Assembly: GCF_004405125.1 (NCBI RefSeq)
Contig: NZ_SORX01000007.1
Span: 1-64,000, forward strand
DNA from: Jeotgalibacillus salarius
GTDB taxonomy: Bacteria; Bacillota; Bacilli; Bacillales; Jeotgalibacillaceae
Length of the DNA: 64,000 bases
Direction: 5' to 3'
Notes under the pieces: model-generated
Databases searched by the model: none
Told to the model about the DNA's origin: nothing
Seen by the model: only the letters and a program-made list of their open reading frames with translations
Made by a program: the position numbers and the translations under genes
In this document: piece after piece, positions 1-9,002 of the stretch
How the letters are laid out: every line of letters begins with the position of its first letter
Numbering within the stretch: position 1 is the first letter of the stretch

Positions 1-82
1 ACCCTTGCCGTTAGCTAACAGTTCCTACTGCCAAGCCTGTAGCGGACTTTCACCGTCAAGTTATTACCCATGCCGGGCACAC
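1..82 (-). mobile_element. 5' end of a group IIC-like intron (cut by window edge)
   Basis: Read on the minus strand, this starts with GTGTGCCCGGCATGGG, followed by GGTGAAAGTCC, AGTAGGAACTGTTAGC and CAACGGCAAGGGT. From memory this matches the start of domain I of bacterial group IIC introns such as the Oceanobacillus iheyensis one (GUGUGCCCGGCAUGGG...GUGAGAGUCC...AACAGUUAGCC...CGCAAGGGUGUCC). The putative 5' splice site lies 1 base beyond the T-tract of the sigG terminator. Group IIC introns are known to insert just behind terminator hairpins, so the position fits. The rest of the ribozyme and any reverse transcriptase lie outside the window. Confidence 0.85.
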
Positions 83-83
83 C

Positions 84-113
84 AAAAAAAGAGAAGAACT
101 GCTCATTCTTCTC
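84..113 (-). terminator. Intrinsic terminator of sigG
   Basis: On the minus strand a perfect 8-bp stem (GAGAAGAA / TTCTTCTC) with a 7-base loop is followed by seven T. It begins directly after the sigG stop codon and is the probable target hairpin of the adjacent group IIC-like intron. Confidence 0.85.
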
Positions 114-887
114 TCATGAAAAATACTTATTCATTTGTTTGATGGCACCTTTTTCAAGCCTTGAAACCTGTGCCTGGGATATTCCGATCTCTTCAGCTAC
201 TTCCATTTGGGTTTTACCATTGAAGAACCTGTTTTTTAAGATGAGCCGCTCCCTATCTTCTAAATCGAGCATTCCTTCTCTAATTGATAATTCCTCTATC
301 CAACGTTCATCACTGACGCGTGTGTCTTTCACCTGGTCCATCACATACACCGGATCTCCGCCGTCCTGATAGACAGGCTCGAATAGTGAAACAGGTTCCT
401 GAATCGCATCAAGTGCAAATACAATATCCTCTTCTGGAATTTCGGTCCGCTCGGCAATTTCGCGCAATGTAGGTTCTTTTGAAGTTTCTGTGATTAATTC
501 CTCTTTTGCTTTTAATGATTTATAGGCGATATCACGAAGAGACCTTGAAACACGGATTGGATTATTATCTCTGAGATGTCTTCTGATCTCTCCTATGATC
601 ATAGGTACTGCATAAGTTGAAAAACGGACATTTTGACCAAGGTCAAAGTTGTCAATTGATTTTAACAGGCCAATACAGCCTACCTGAAATAAGTCATCCG
701 GATTTTCACTCCGGTGGCTGAAACGTTGAATAACACTTAGTACCAGTCTTAAGTTTCCGTAAACCAGCTTTTCCCTGGCTTCGCTATCGCCATTTTGTAA
801 AGCAGAAAAATACTGTCTCATTTCTTCATTTTTATATATTGGGAGTGAAGAAGTATCAACACCACATATTTCAACTTTCCGGGACAT
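114..887 (-). CDS. sigG: RNA polymerase sporulation sigma factor SigG
   Basis: This is the late forespore sigma factor, which directs core RNA polymerase to forespore genes after engulfment. The 257-aa protein is close to the 260 aa of B. subtilis SigG. It opens with the family N-terminus (VEICGVDTSSLP). Region 2 is clear (GNLRLVLSVIQRF, DDLFQVGCIGLLKSIDNF, FSTYAVPMIIGEIRR), and region 4 ends in a helix-turn-helix (QMEVAEEIGISQAQVSRLEK). The ATG has a GGAGG site 8-9 bases upstream. It follows sigE by 93 bp, and that gap holds a SigG-like promoter, so it probably has its own forespore transcript plus read-through from spoIIGA-sigE. Confidence 0.97.
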   Translation of the reverse strand: MSRKVEICGVDTSSLPIYKNEEMRQYFSALQNGDSEAREKLVYGNLRLVLSVIQRFSHRSENPDDLFQVGCIGLLKSIDNFDLGQNVRFSTYAVPMIIGEIRRHLRDNNPIRVSRSLRDIAYKSLKAKEELITETSKEPTLREIAERTEIPEEDIVFALDAIQEPVSLFEPVYQDGGDPVYVMDQVKDTRVSDERWIEELSIREGMLDLEDRERLILKNRFFNGKTQMEVAEEIGISQAQVSRLEKGAIKQMNKYFS

Positions 888-922
888 GAGATTTCCTCCA
901 GTCGGGAGTAATTGTTCTCGTT

Positions 923-951
923 CAGTATGTCCCTGCAGAAAAAAAATATGC
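923..951 (-). promoter_or_regulatory. Putative SigF/SigG-type promoter of sigG
   Basis: On the minus strand, GCATA (947-951) fits the SigG -35 consensus GMATR, and CATACTG (923-929) fits the -10 consensus CATNMTA at 6 of 7 positions. The spacer is 17 bases, against the usual 17-18. It sits in the sigE-sigG gap about 36 bp upstream of the sigG start. In B. subtilis this gene has a forespore promoter in the same place. The assignment is by eye. Confidence 0.5.
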
Positions 952-980
952 GGGTATTCACCATAGGAAAAGAATGGATG

Positions 981-1700
981 CTACACTAATTTTGCTACTT
1001 CCCGCTGCAGCCGCTTAATGATTCTTTTTTCAAGTCTGGATATGTAGGACTGGGAAATGCCCATCATATCTGCTACATCTTTTTGCGTATGCTCCTTCCT
1101 GCCATTCAGCCCAAAACGGGATTCAATAATAAATGATTCTTTCTCATCCAAAATATTTAAAGCCTGATAAAGTAGTACTCTGTCCATTTTCTCTTCAATA
1201 CCCTTTACGATCAGATCGTTTTCCGTTCCTAAGACATCGGATAACAACAGTTCATTTCCGTCCCAGTCAGTATTCAGTGGTTCATCAAATGATACTTCAG
1301 ATCTTAATTTACTTGTTCTTCTCAAATACATCAGAATTTCATTCTCAATACACCTTGATGCGTATGTCGCAAGTTTGATGTTTTTTTCAATATTAAAAGT
1401 GTTAATTGCTTTGATTAATCCTATTGTGCCGATACTAATTAAATCTTCAAGATTAATACCTGTATTCTCAAATTTTCTCGAGATGTAGACAACCAATCTT
1501 AAGTTTCTTTCTATCAGTAGCGACCTTGCCTGTTCATCACCTTTTGCCAGTCTTGCCAGCACCTTGGCTTCTTCAGGTCTTTCGAGTGGAGACGGGAGTG
1601 CTTCACTACCTCCAATGTAATGAATTTCTTTTACCTTTATCTTTCCGGTAACCTGAACGAGCCATAATTGAACTTTCTTTTTTGCATCCAGTAAATTCAT
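981..1700 (-). CDS. sigE: RNA polymerase sporulation sigma factor SigE (pro-protein)
   Basis: This is the early mother-cell sigma factor, made as inactive pro-SigE and cleaved by SpoIIGA. The 239-aa length matches the family. The first ~29 residues form a basic, amphipathic pro-sequence that differs from B. subtilis, but the cleavage region is conserved ([10 protein letters not shown], about residues 28-37). Region 2 ([32 protein letters not shown]) and region 4 ([20 protein letters not shown]) are near-identical to known SigE. It starts 13 bp after spoIIGA, so protease and substrate are co-transcribed. The ATG is preceded by AAGGGGTG. Confidence 0.97.
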   Translation of the reverse strand: MNLLDAKKKVQLWLVQVTGKIKVKEIHYIGGSEALPSPLERPEEAKVLARLAKGDEQARSLLIERNLRLVVYISRKFENTGINLEDLISIGTIGLIKAINTFNIEKNIKLATYASRCIENEILMYLRRTSKLRSEVSFDEPLNTDWDGNELLLSDVLGTENDLIVKGIEEKMDRVLLYQALNILDEKESFIIESRFGLNGRKEHTQKDVADMMGISQSYISRLEKRIIKRLQREVAKLV

Positions 1701-1713
1701 TTCACAGCACCCC

Positions 1714-2547
1714 TTATTTTTGATAGCAGTGAAGCATTTGTAATGGACTCAGAAGACAATGACATGATTGCTCCACATAATAATTTTCCTTGCTGAAAAC
1801 CACAGGCATTTTTTCAAAAACAAATTTATTTCCACCTGAAAGTACCTCCACACTGTCACATTCAACACTGATCAGGATTTCACATTCCTTATGAATCGAC
1901 TTTGATGGAATGAAAGAAATTTTTTGTTTCCATTCATGAGGACATTCTGCTTGACCATTGAGATAATAAACCATTTCTTCAGGTAAAAGATGCGCTGCAA
2001 CAGATGAATCAGCAAACATAACCGGCTTCCCATTAAAGGGAGTTGAGAGGGCATTTCCAGAATCCAAATATCCCCTTCCTGTCCAATGCTTGTTCTTTTG
2101 TGTCAGTTTCACTTCACAAACGAAAGATGCTTGTACAGAAGAATAGGTGAGCCCTTGAGATATTCTTTGAGTCACTAAGGAATGCCCCACTAAAATGAGC
2201 AACAGCATGATGAAATGATAATAATATGACTGAATATTCAGTAAATTATTTGTAAAAGTAGTCAATGATCCTGAAGAAAAAACGATTAAAATAATAAGTG
2301 CAACATGCGAAACAGCTTGACCTTTTACAGCATATTTACTGATGACCAAAATGGAAACTGCTGAAAGCAAACCTGAAACTTGTGGGTAATATGAAAAAAC
2401 AATCCATTCCATGGCAGTGTGCAAAAGTAGTATGGTACATGCGGACCGAACCTTTATTCCCGTTCTTAGACACTTGTTCGCCGCAAATAACAAAAGCAGC
2501 CCTCCACAAATATTTACCAAAAGTAAATACTCGATATACAATGTCAT
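1714..2547 (-). CDS. spoIIGA: Sigma-E processing peptidase SpoIIGA
   Basis: SpoIIGA is the membrane aspartic protease of the sporulation septum that activates pro-SigE. The 277-aa protein has about five hydrophobic N-terminal segments (residues ~1-125) and then a soluble protease domain with the DSGN active-site motif ([11 protein letters not shown]). I placed the start at the ATG at 2547 because an AGGAGG site lies ~10 bases upstream; an earlier in-frame start would add 8 residues and lacks a site. It is shorter than B. subtilis SpoIIGA (309 aa), and the C-terminal part is divergent. It forms an operon with sigE. Confidence 0.93.
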   Translation of the reverse strand: MTLYIEYLLLVNICGGLLLLFAANKCLRTGIKVRSACTILLLHTAMEWIVFSYYPQVSGLLSAVSILVISKYAVKGQAVSHVALIILIVFSSGSLTTFTNNLLNIQSYYYHFIMLLLILVGHSLVTQRISQGLTYSSVQASFVCEVKLTQKNKHWTGRGYLDSGNALSTPFNGKPVMFADSSVAAHLLPEEMVYYLNGQAECPHEWKQKISFIPSKSIHKECEILISVECDSVEVLSGGNKFVFEKMPVVFSKENYYVEQSCHCLLSPLQMLHCYQK

Positions 2548-2655
2548 TGATCCTGCCCTCCTGATAACCACATTCTACAAACAACTACGAACGAAACTTG
2601 TCAGTTCATCAATAAAATTAAATAATTCGTTGGATAAATTACGCCACTAACCCAC

Positions 2656-2685
2656 AAAAAAAAGCCCGGCGTAAAAACGCCGAAC
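2656..2685 (-). terminator. Terminator of ftsAZ
   Basis: On the minus strand GTTCGGCG / CGCCGGGC form an 8-bp stem (two G-T pairs) with a 6-base loop, followed by eight T. It separates ftsZ from spoIIGA, so spoIIGA must have its own promoter in the following ~110 bp. Confidence 0.85.
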
Positions 2686-2702
2686 TTTCTAAAAATATTA
2701 GA

Positions 2703-3881
2703 TTATCCTCTTCGTCTGTTACGATTACGAAGAAATGTTGGAATATCAAGTGTATCTTCTACAGGCTGCTGATTACGGGTTTGCTGTTCTGCCTGAGGAG
2801 CTTCCTCACGCTGATGGTGCTGTTCTCTTACAGGCTCTCTATCCCTTTCTCTTTCACGCTTAGGGGGTTGAGGCTGTTGTCTTACCTGACCACCCATTTG
2901 CGGGCGAGTCGGTTTAGCCTGGTTTGGTGTTTCGTTAAATCCTGTCGCAATAACAGTTACAAGAATTTCATCCTTCAGATCCTCATCAATAACAGACCCA
3001 AAGATCATGTTTACTTCCTGATCTGAAGCACTTGCAACAATGTCAGCTGCTTCCTGAACTTCATATAAGCTTAAGTTCGTACCGCCGGTGATATTCATTA
3101 GCACACCCTGCGCCCCATCAATAGATGTCTCAAGCAATGGGCTTGAAATGGCTTTTTTAGCTGCTTCTGACGCACGATTTTCTCCAGATGCAACACCAAT
3201 ACCCATTAAAGCAGAACCTTTATTAGACATGATTGTTTTCACATCTGCAAAGTCGAGGTTAATGAGACCGGGAACTGCAATTAAATCTGAAATACCCTGA
3301 ACACCCTGACGAAGTACATTATCAGCTTCACGGAATGCCTCAAGCATAGGTGTACTCTTATCAACGATTTCAAGCAGTCTGTCATTTGGAATGACAATCA
3401 GTGTATCAACCGCTTCTTTCATTGAACTGATACCGCCTGCGGCCTGAGTTGCACGTTTGCGTCCTTCAAAAGTAAACGGACGAGTTACTACTCCGACAGT
3501 CAGGCTGCCAAGTTCTCTCGCAATTTGAGCAATAACCGGTGCAGCACCCGTTCCGGTACCGCCGCCCATACCAGCTGTTACGAATACCATGTCCGCACCT
3601 TTGATTGCTTCTTCAATTTGCTCGCGGCTCTCTTCAGCTGCTTTTTTACCTACTTCAGGATTTGCACCCGCTCCAAGTCCGCGTGTAAGCTTACCGCCGA
3701 TTTGCATCTTAATTTCCGCTTTAGAAAGATTAAGTGCCTGGGCATCTGTGTTAACTGCTATAAATTCTACTCCCTGAACGCCGTGCTCGATCATTCGGTT
3801 AACAGCGTTGTTACCGCCGCCGCCTACACCGATGACTTTTATCGTTGCCAGGGAATCAACATTCGTATCGAAATCTAACAT
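2703..3881 (-). CDS. ftsZ: Cell division protein FtsZ
   Basis: FtsZ is the tubulin-like GTPase that polymerises into the Z ring and recruits the divisome. The 392-aa protein has the nucleotide-binding start ([17 protein letters not shown]), the tubulin signature GGGTGTG at residues 106-112, and the T7 loop ([11 protein letters not shown]). Next come a Q/R/E-rich disordered linker and the conserved C-terminal peptide ([14 protein letters not shown]) that binds FtsA, SepF and other partners. I chose the ATG at 3881 ([11 protein letters not shown]) because TAGGAGG lies ~8 bases upstream. It follows ftsA by 38 bp, in one operon. Confidence 0.98.
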   Translation of the reverse strand: MLDFDTNVDSLATIKVIGVGGGGNNAVNRMIEHGVQGVEFIAVNTDAQALNLSKAEIKMQIGGKLTRGLGAGANPEVGKKAAEESREQIEEAIKGADMVFVTAGMGGGTGTGAAPVIAQIARELGSLTVGVVTRPFTFEGRKRATQAAGGISSMKEAVDTLIVIPNDRLLEIVDKSTPMLEAFREADNVLRQGVQGISDLIAVPGLINLDFADVKTIMSNKGSALMGIGVASGENRASEAAKKAISSPLLETSIDGAQGVLMNITGGTNLSLYEVQEAADIVASASDQEVNMIFGSVIDEDLKDEILVTVIATGFNETPNQAKPTRPQMGGQVRQQPQPPKRERERDREPVREQHHQREEAPQAEQQTRNQQPVEDTLDIPTFLRNRNRRRG

Positions 3882-3919
3882 CGCAAATCCTCCTAAATTC
3901 AAATTACTTTCCAGAACTC

Positions 3920-5212
3920 CTATTCAAAGAAGTATCCAAATAGTTTTTTAAATCTTCCCTCTTCATTTTTCTGCTTTGGTTTCTGCTGCTTTGAGCCCGA
4001 TTCAGTATTTCTGGTTTTTTTCGGTGCATACTCATTGTTTTCAAACTCTGAGGCAGAAGGCTGCTTATCTGCATGACCCTGCAGCTTCGCATGTTTATAT
4101 GCATATTTAATTAATCCGACTGCTGTTGTGTATTGAGGCTCTCTTACACCAATATAATCCGGCACTGCTACCCGAACCTGATTTTGAAGCACTGCCTGTC
4201 CAAGTTCTAATACTCCCGGTATAGCAGCTGATCCACCAGTAAGGACGAATCCTCCAGGTAAATCATGGATGTTCAGTCTTTTTAATTCGTTCAGTACTAA
4301 TTCAAACATCTCTTCCATTCTTACTTCAATGATATCAGAGATTTCCAGCTGGTTAAATTGCTGATGCTGGTCACTGCCGATGATCGGCACACTGAACACT
4401 TCATCTTCTGAAGCGTAATCATAAAATGCATGACCATGTTTGCGCTTGATTTTTTCAGCGTCATCCGTTGTCGTGCGGAGGCCGATTGAAAGATCTTTCG
4501 TAATATGCTCTCCACCTGCCGGAACAGTCGATGCCGCTATCAGATGACCATGTTCAAACACCGCGATGCTGGTAGAACCCCCGCCAATATCAATGATTGC
4601 GGTACCAAGATCCTGTTCATCTTTAGATAAAGCAATCGTTCCTGCAGCAAGAGGCTGAAGAAAAATGTCTGAAACTTCAAGTCCAGCTTTCTCTACACAG
4701 CGTAAAATGTTGTGCAGCATTGTTTTCGACCCTGTTACTACAGTGCCTTCCAGCTCCAGCCGGACACCGATCATACCACGCGGATCCTTAATTTCATCCA
4801 AACCATCCACGATAAACTGTCGTGGTATTACATTAATTAATTCTCTGTCCGGTGACATAGGCATTACCTGTGCCGCATCCAAAACGCGTGCAATATCTTC
4901 ATCACGAATTTCTTTATCTTCTGTAGAAACTGCCACTACCCCATGGCATGGCTGTAAAGCTACATGATTAGCCGGTATTCCGACAATTACATTATGTATT
5001 GAAAGGCCCGTCATCCGTTCAGCCTGATCTACTGCTTTCTGAATAGATTGCACGGTTTCATCAATATCAACAATTGATCCTTTACGGATTCCCTCAGATT
5101 CTACATTTCCGACTCCAATAATATTTACTGAATCATGGACCAGTTCTGCAATAACAACTTTCACAGATGATGATCCAATGTCAAGACTGACATAATATTC
5201 GTTATTGCTCAA
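3920..5212 (-). CDS. ftsA: Cell division protein FtsA (TTG start)
   Basis: FtsA is the actin-like membrane tether of the Z ring. The 430-aa protein shows the actin/Hsp70 ATPase phosphate motifs ([17 protein letters not shown], then [14 protein letters not shown] and [14 protein letters not shown]). It ends with a low-complexity linker and an amphipathic membrane helix ([12 protein letters not shown]). The start is most likely TTG at 5212: AAGGAGGTG lies 6-8 bases upstream and translation begins [10 protein letters not shown], like B. subtilis MNNNELYVSLD. An ATG 30 bp upstream has no ribosome site. The 354-bp gap upstream holds a repeat element instead of the ylxW-ylxX-sbp genes seen in B. 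subtilis. Confidence 0.96.
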   Translation of the reverse strand: MSNNEYYVSLDIGSSSVKVVIAELVHDSVNIIGVGNVESEGIRKGSIVDIDETVQSIQKAVDQAERMTGLSIHNVIVGIPANHVALQPCHGVVAVSTEDKEIRDEDIARVLDAAQVMPMSPDRELINVIPRQFIVDGLDEIKDPRGMIGVRLELEGTVVTGSKTMLHNILRCVEKAGLEVSDIFLQPLAAGTIALSKDEQDLGTAIIDIGGGSTSIAVFEHGHLIAASTVPAGGEHITKDLSIGLRTTTDDAEKIKRKHGHAFYDYASEDEVFSVPIIGSDQHQQFNQLEISDIIEVRMEEMFELVLNELKRLNIHDLPGGFVLTGGSAAIPGVLELGQAVLQNQVRVAVPDYIGVREPQYTTAVGLIKYAYKHAKLQGHADKQPSASEFENNEYAPKKTRNTESGSKQQKPKQKNEEGRFKKLFGYFFE

Positions 5213-5291
5213 GTGTGGCACCTCCTTCAAACCTGTAAACATACATGTTTAGTTTTAAATAATTATTTTTCATTTGCTTTTTTAAAGTTAA

Positions 5292-5355
5292 CTGCTGATT
5301 TCCGTTTCAGGTGAACGCCTACGGACGGCAGTGAGCCGCCGCTTTACGCTCCAAC
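5292..5355 (+). repeat. Intergenic repeat, short copy 1 (between ftsA and divIB)
   Basis: It begins GCTGATTTCCGTTTCAGG and continues through ACGGACGGCAGTGAGCCGCC to TTTACGCTCC. The same blocks, with deletions and substitutions, recur at 17930, 28976 (opposite strand), 33279 and 61812. It lies in the 354-bp gap 5213-5566, the rest of which is AT-rich; I see no ORF or convincing promoter there. Confidence 0.75.
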
Positions 5356-5566
5356 CATAAAACGATGCAGAATCAACAATGAACATTATGAAAGCATTTC
5401 ATTTAAGAATTCGTATTTTATTTTCAATAAACACTAGACTTTTAAAAGAATAGCATTCTTGCTGTTTCACCTATGAAACCTCAATAGATATAGTCTACAC
5501 CAATTGAGATACTCAGAAAAGTAATAAATGACCGATTTTACTGACAAATTAATACTTTAACAGAAT

Positions 5567-6427
5567 TTATCCTCCTGAGTTTTCCTCGATGGATGGTACA
5601 TCGTTATCAGGCAATCCCTCAGCAGCTTCTTCAATCTGCTCATCAAGCGTTTCGTCTGTCTCCCCGTTTGCCGCTTCTCCTGCATTATAAGCCCTGAAAT
5701 AAGATCCTACTTCCAGGTCAATTACACCTTTAACTTCTGGATCAAGCTGACTTACAATCGAAGGATAGTGAGTCATTTTTTCTGCAAGTGTAGGTATTAC
5801 TGCATGAACTTCAAATCCATCATTCATGTATAATATGATTCTGTTGGGATCAACTTCGGAAGGAGAATAGTGCACTTCAGAAATGGCGTTTAACACATTT
5901 CCAGGAAGATCCGACAGAGCTGCAGCAAGATCATTCACTGCCTCCCCCTGCTGGAAGCCATTCAATACCGGAGCGCTAAAATCAATATCCTGCACTGGTT
6001 GGGGTTCACTCACAAAGCCATTTTCGTAGACCGCTCTATAAAGCTGTCCCTCTCTGCTAAGCGCCACTTTTTCAAATTCTTCAATTGTAACTTCGACATT
6101 TAAAGGTAAATCCCTTTTTACTTCTGCATCTCTGATCATCTTATTATCTTTGAGTCTTTTTTCGGCATCATCCGTGCTTAAAGTCCAATAAGGGTCTCCG
6201 GCTAAAATTCCGCTAAGCTGAACAGCCTGCTCATCAGAGATCCCACTGTTTCCTGTTATATGAATATTCTGCACTTTACTGTAAGGAGATTGAAAATATA
6301 ACACGATAATAATTAAGAAGACGAATAGCAGAACAACTCCAACTAAGCGCCTGTTCGCTTTTTTACGCCGGCGCTGTCTTAACTGCGGCACTCTGTCTTC
6401 AAGTGAGACAACCGGCTTGCGTTTCAT
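5567..6427 (-). CDS. divIB: Cell division protein DivIB/FtsQ
   Basis: DivIB is a bitopic divisome protein that works with FtsL and DivIC to support septal wall synthesis. In the 286-aa protein a basic cytoplasmic tail (RQRRRKKANRR) precedes a single membrane segment at about residues 28-46. An extracellular POTRA domain follows (QNIHITGNSGISDEQ), then the beta domain and an acidic C-terminal tail. The ATG has GGAG 9 bases upstream. It stands 126 bp downstream of spoVE. murG and murB, which intervene in B. subtilis, are missing. Confidence 0.93.
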   Translation of the reverse strand: MKRKPVVSLEDRVPQLRQRRRKKANRRLVGVVLLFVFLIIIVLYFQSPYSKVQNIHITGNSGISDEQAVQLSGILAGDPYWTLSTDDAEKRLKDNKMIRDAEVKRDLPLNVEVTIEEFEKVALSREGQLYRAVYENGFVSEPQPVQDIDFSAPVLNGFQQGEAVNDLAAALSDLPGNVLNAISEVHYSPSEVDPNRIILYMNDGFEVHAVIPTLAEKMTHYPSIVSQLDPEVKGVIDLEVGSYFRAYNAGEAANGETDETLDEQIEEAAEGLPDNDVPSIEENSGG

Positions 6428-6553
6428 TCAATTCACTCCAGTCACGCGGTTGAACCGCAATAACATTAGTCTTTCTGAATCTACCTTAATACTACACTAT
6501 TGTATGCGTATAACATACAGAAACTTGTTGATCGTCATGAAAATGTAAAATAC

Positions 6554-7627
6554 CTAAATTCTAGAATGCCGGCTAATATTCAGTAAGATCCCGCACATAC
6601 ACAGGACTACCATGAGAGATGAGCCGCCATAACTGAAAAAAGGCAGTGTAATACCTGTAACAGGAATCAGCCCAATCACAACAGATATGTTGATTACAGC
6701 CTGCAGTCCAAGCGAGATCACAATTCCACCGGCAAGCATTTTACTGAAGACATCCGGTGCTCCAAGTGCGATTAATATTCCTCTCCAGATCACACTTGAA
6801 AACAACAATACGATTATCACACTTCCTGCCAGCCCCATTTCTTCAGCAGCAATAGCAAAGATAAAATCGTTCTGAGGTTCAGGAAGATAAAAATGTTTTT
6901 GTCTGCTATCAAAAAATCCGGCCCCAAATAACCCTCCCGGTCCAGCTGCGTAGAGGGACTGAATGATTTGAAAACCTGCGCCTAATGGGTCCTGCCAGGG
7001 ATCAATGAATGAGTAAATTCTTTGCATTCTGTATGGAGCAGCAATCACCAGTGCTGCAAACCCTGTGATGCCCGCACCAAATAAAAATAGAAAAAAGCGA
7101 ATGCTTACGCCGGCTAAAAAAAGCAGCGATAGACCGCTTCCTGCTAAAACTGTACCTGTACCAAGGTCTGGCTGGAGCATGACGATCCCAAAAGGCATCA
7201 GCACAACTGACATTAACAAAATCATTTTCTTCATTGTTAATTTTCTCGTGGACCTGCTGATTAATGCAGCCGTCATCATTAATACGCCTGCTTTAGCCAA
7301 CTCAGCAGGCTGAATGGAAATAGGTCCAACACCAATCCAGCTTTGAGATCCATTGCGCTCTAACCCAATACCAGGAATTAAAACAAGCACTAATAATAAA
7401 GCTGAAAATATGTAAATTAATTTTGCGTGTCTGTACCAGAATAGATAATCCAGTTTCGAAATAATCATCATGGCGACTAATCCTGCTGCTAAATATACTG
7501 CTTGTCTTTTCGAAAAAAAATGGGCATCACCAAAACGGTCAAATGCCCACACACTGCTTGCGCTGTCAATTAAAACAACACCAAATATTGAACAGATCAG
7601 TACGAAAGAAAACAGCAGACGATCCAT
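6554..7627 (-). CDS. spoVE: SEDS glycosyltransferase SpoVE (FtsW/RodA family)
   Basis: This is a polytopic peptidoglycan polymerase of the SEDS family; in B. subtilis SpoVE makes spore cortex glycan with SpoVD. The 357-aa protein has about ten membrane segments. It carries the family signatures GVGPISIQPAELAK, FYLPEPQNDFIFAIAAEE and GITLPFFSYGGSS, and the conserved DPWQDPLGAGFQ loop. The N-terminus is about 8 residues shorter than in B. subtilis. It follows murD by 22 bp. A second SEDS gene (ftsW, 51902-53152) lies next to pyc, which supports calling this one SpoVE by position. Confidence 0.92.
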   Translation of the reverse strand: MDRLLFSFVLICSIFGVVLIDSASSVWAFDRFGDAHFFSKRQAVYLAAGLVAMMIISKLDYLFWYRHAKLIYIFSALLLVLVLIPGIGLERNGSQSWIGVGPISIQPAELAKAGVLMMTAALISRSTRKLTMKKMILLMSVVLMPFGIVMLQPDLGTGTVLAGSGLSLLFLAGVSIRFFLFLFGAGITGFAALVIAAPYRMQRIYSFIDPWQDPLGAGFQIIQSLYAAGPGGLFGAGFFDSRQKHFYLPEPQNDFIFAIAAEEMGLAGSVIIVLLFSSVIWRGILIALGAPDVFSKMLAGGIVISLGLQAVINISVVIGLIPVTGITLPFFSYGGSSLMVVLCMCGILLNISRHSRI

Positions 7628-7649
7628 TACATTCGTCCCTTCAACTTAT

Positions 7650-9002
7650 TTACTTCAGCTTATTCACCGCATCAATAAATATGTCTCCACGCACTTCAAA
7701 TGTTGGATACTGATCCCAGCTTGCACATGCAGGTGACAATAAGACGACATCACCACTAATTGCAACTTCTGAAGCTGCAGCAACAGCTTCTTCAACATCT
7801 TTTACTTTAATTATATTTTCCACACCTGCACTTTTTGCAGTTTCAGACATTTTGTCTGCAGTTTCACCAAAAACAATTGCTGATTTCACATTGGACATTG
7901 ATGATGCCAATTCATCAAAACTGTTACCGCGATCCAGACCGCCGCATAAAAGCACTGTAGGTACTTTAAATGCTTCAAGTGCACTTTGAGTTGCAAGTAC
8001 ATTTGTTGCTTTTGAATCATTATAAAACTTAATATCGTTCAACTCTCTAACAAATTGTGTACGGTGTTTAACACCTGAAAATTCTCCGAGGACTTTTCTG
8101 ATACTTTCATTAGAAACACCATATGTTTTAGCTGCACCGATTGCAGCCATGATGTTTTCAAGGTTGTGTCTTCCTGGAAGAACGATATCTCTAAGTGCAA
8201 TCACAGATTCACCATTCATCACAATGTGCTCACCATCTGAAGAAATCCCTTCAGAGAGTACTTTTTTGGTTGAAAACGGAATAACTGTTGCTCTTGTGTT
8301 TTCTACTGCAGACATTAATTCTTCCTGGTCTGCATTTACTATTAACATATCTTCTTCACTCTGGTTTTTTGTGATTGCAGCTTTCGCTTCCACGTATTCC
8401 TGTTTAGAAGAATGATAGTCAAGGTGGGCATCATAGATGTTCGTAATGATTGAAATAGATGGTGCAAATTGACGTATTCCCATCAGCTGAAAGGACGATA
8501 ATTCAATGACCATCGCCTCTCCTTTGTTCGCAATTTGAGCAACCTCACATGCAACAGTTCCAATATTCCCTGCTACATAAGACTTTTTATCATCATTTGT
8601 AATCATTTCATGAATGAGTGTAGTTGTTGTAGTCTTACCATTTGTACCCGTTACGCCAATTAGTTGAGCTTCACTGATGTGATATGCAAGTTCCACTTCT
8701 GTAATGACTGGCATTCCTTTTGCAATCGCACCTTTGATAAGCGGGTTTGAGTAAGGAATACCTGGGTTCTTAACGATGAGTTCAAACCCTTCATCAAGAA
8801 GTTCTACAGGATGACTCCCGCAGATCACTTTGATACCCTGATCCAGCAGCTGTTGCGCATCTTTGTTTTCTGACAGCGGCTTCCAGTCATTCACTGTAAC
8901 AAATGCCCCAAGCTTATGAAGAAGCAAAGAAGCAGCTACTCCGCTTTTGGCTAGTCCGACCACCAGAATTTTTTTATTTTGATAACCTTTGTAATCAATC
9001 AT
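7650..9002 (-). CDS. murD: UDP-N-acetylmuramoylalanine--D-glutamate ligase MurD
   Basis: MurD is the cytoplasmic ligase that adds D-glutamate to UDP-MurNAc-L-Ala, with ATP. The 450-aa protein has an N-terminal Rossmann part (KKILVVGLAKSGVAAS), the Mur-ligase P-loop GVTGTNGKTTTTTL, and C-terminal motifs HRTQFVRELNDIKFYNDSKATN and LLSPACASWDQ. The ATG at 9002 overlaps the mraY stop as TAATG, with GGGAGTG upstream, indicating translational coupling. A longer in-frame extension upstream would lie inside mraY and is rejected. Confidence 0.97.
   Translation of the reverse strand: MIDYKGYQNKKILVVGLAKSGVAASLLLHKLGAFVTVNDWKPLSENKDAQQLLDQGIKVICGSHPVELLDEGFELIVKNPGIPYSNPLIKGAIAKGMPVITEVELAYHISEAQLIGVTGTNGKTTTTTLIHEMITNDDKKSYVAGNIGTVACEVAQIANKGEAMVIELSSFQLMGIRQFAPSISIITNIYDAHLDYHSSKQEYVEAKAAITKNQSEEDMLIVNADQEELMSAVENTRATVIPFSTKKVLSEGISSDGEHIVMNGESVIALRDIVLPGRHNLENIMAAIGAAKTYGVSNESIRKVLGEFSGVKHRTQFVRELNDIKFYNDSKATNVLATQSALEAFKVPTVLLCGGLDRGNSFDELASSMSNVKSAIVFGETADKMSETAKSAGVENIIKVKDVEEAVAAASEVAISGDVVLLSPACASWDQYPTFEVRGDIFIDAVNKLK

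Noticed and set aside
2336-2584. Overlapping minus-strand reading frames across the 5' part of spoIIGA
   Set aside because: They lack ribosome sites and recognisable sequence, while spoIIGA in the other frame shows membrane segments and the DSGN motif.
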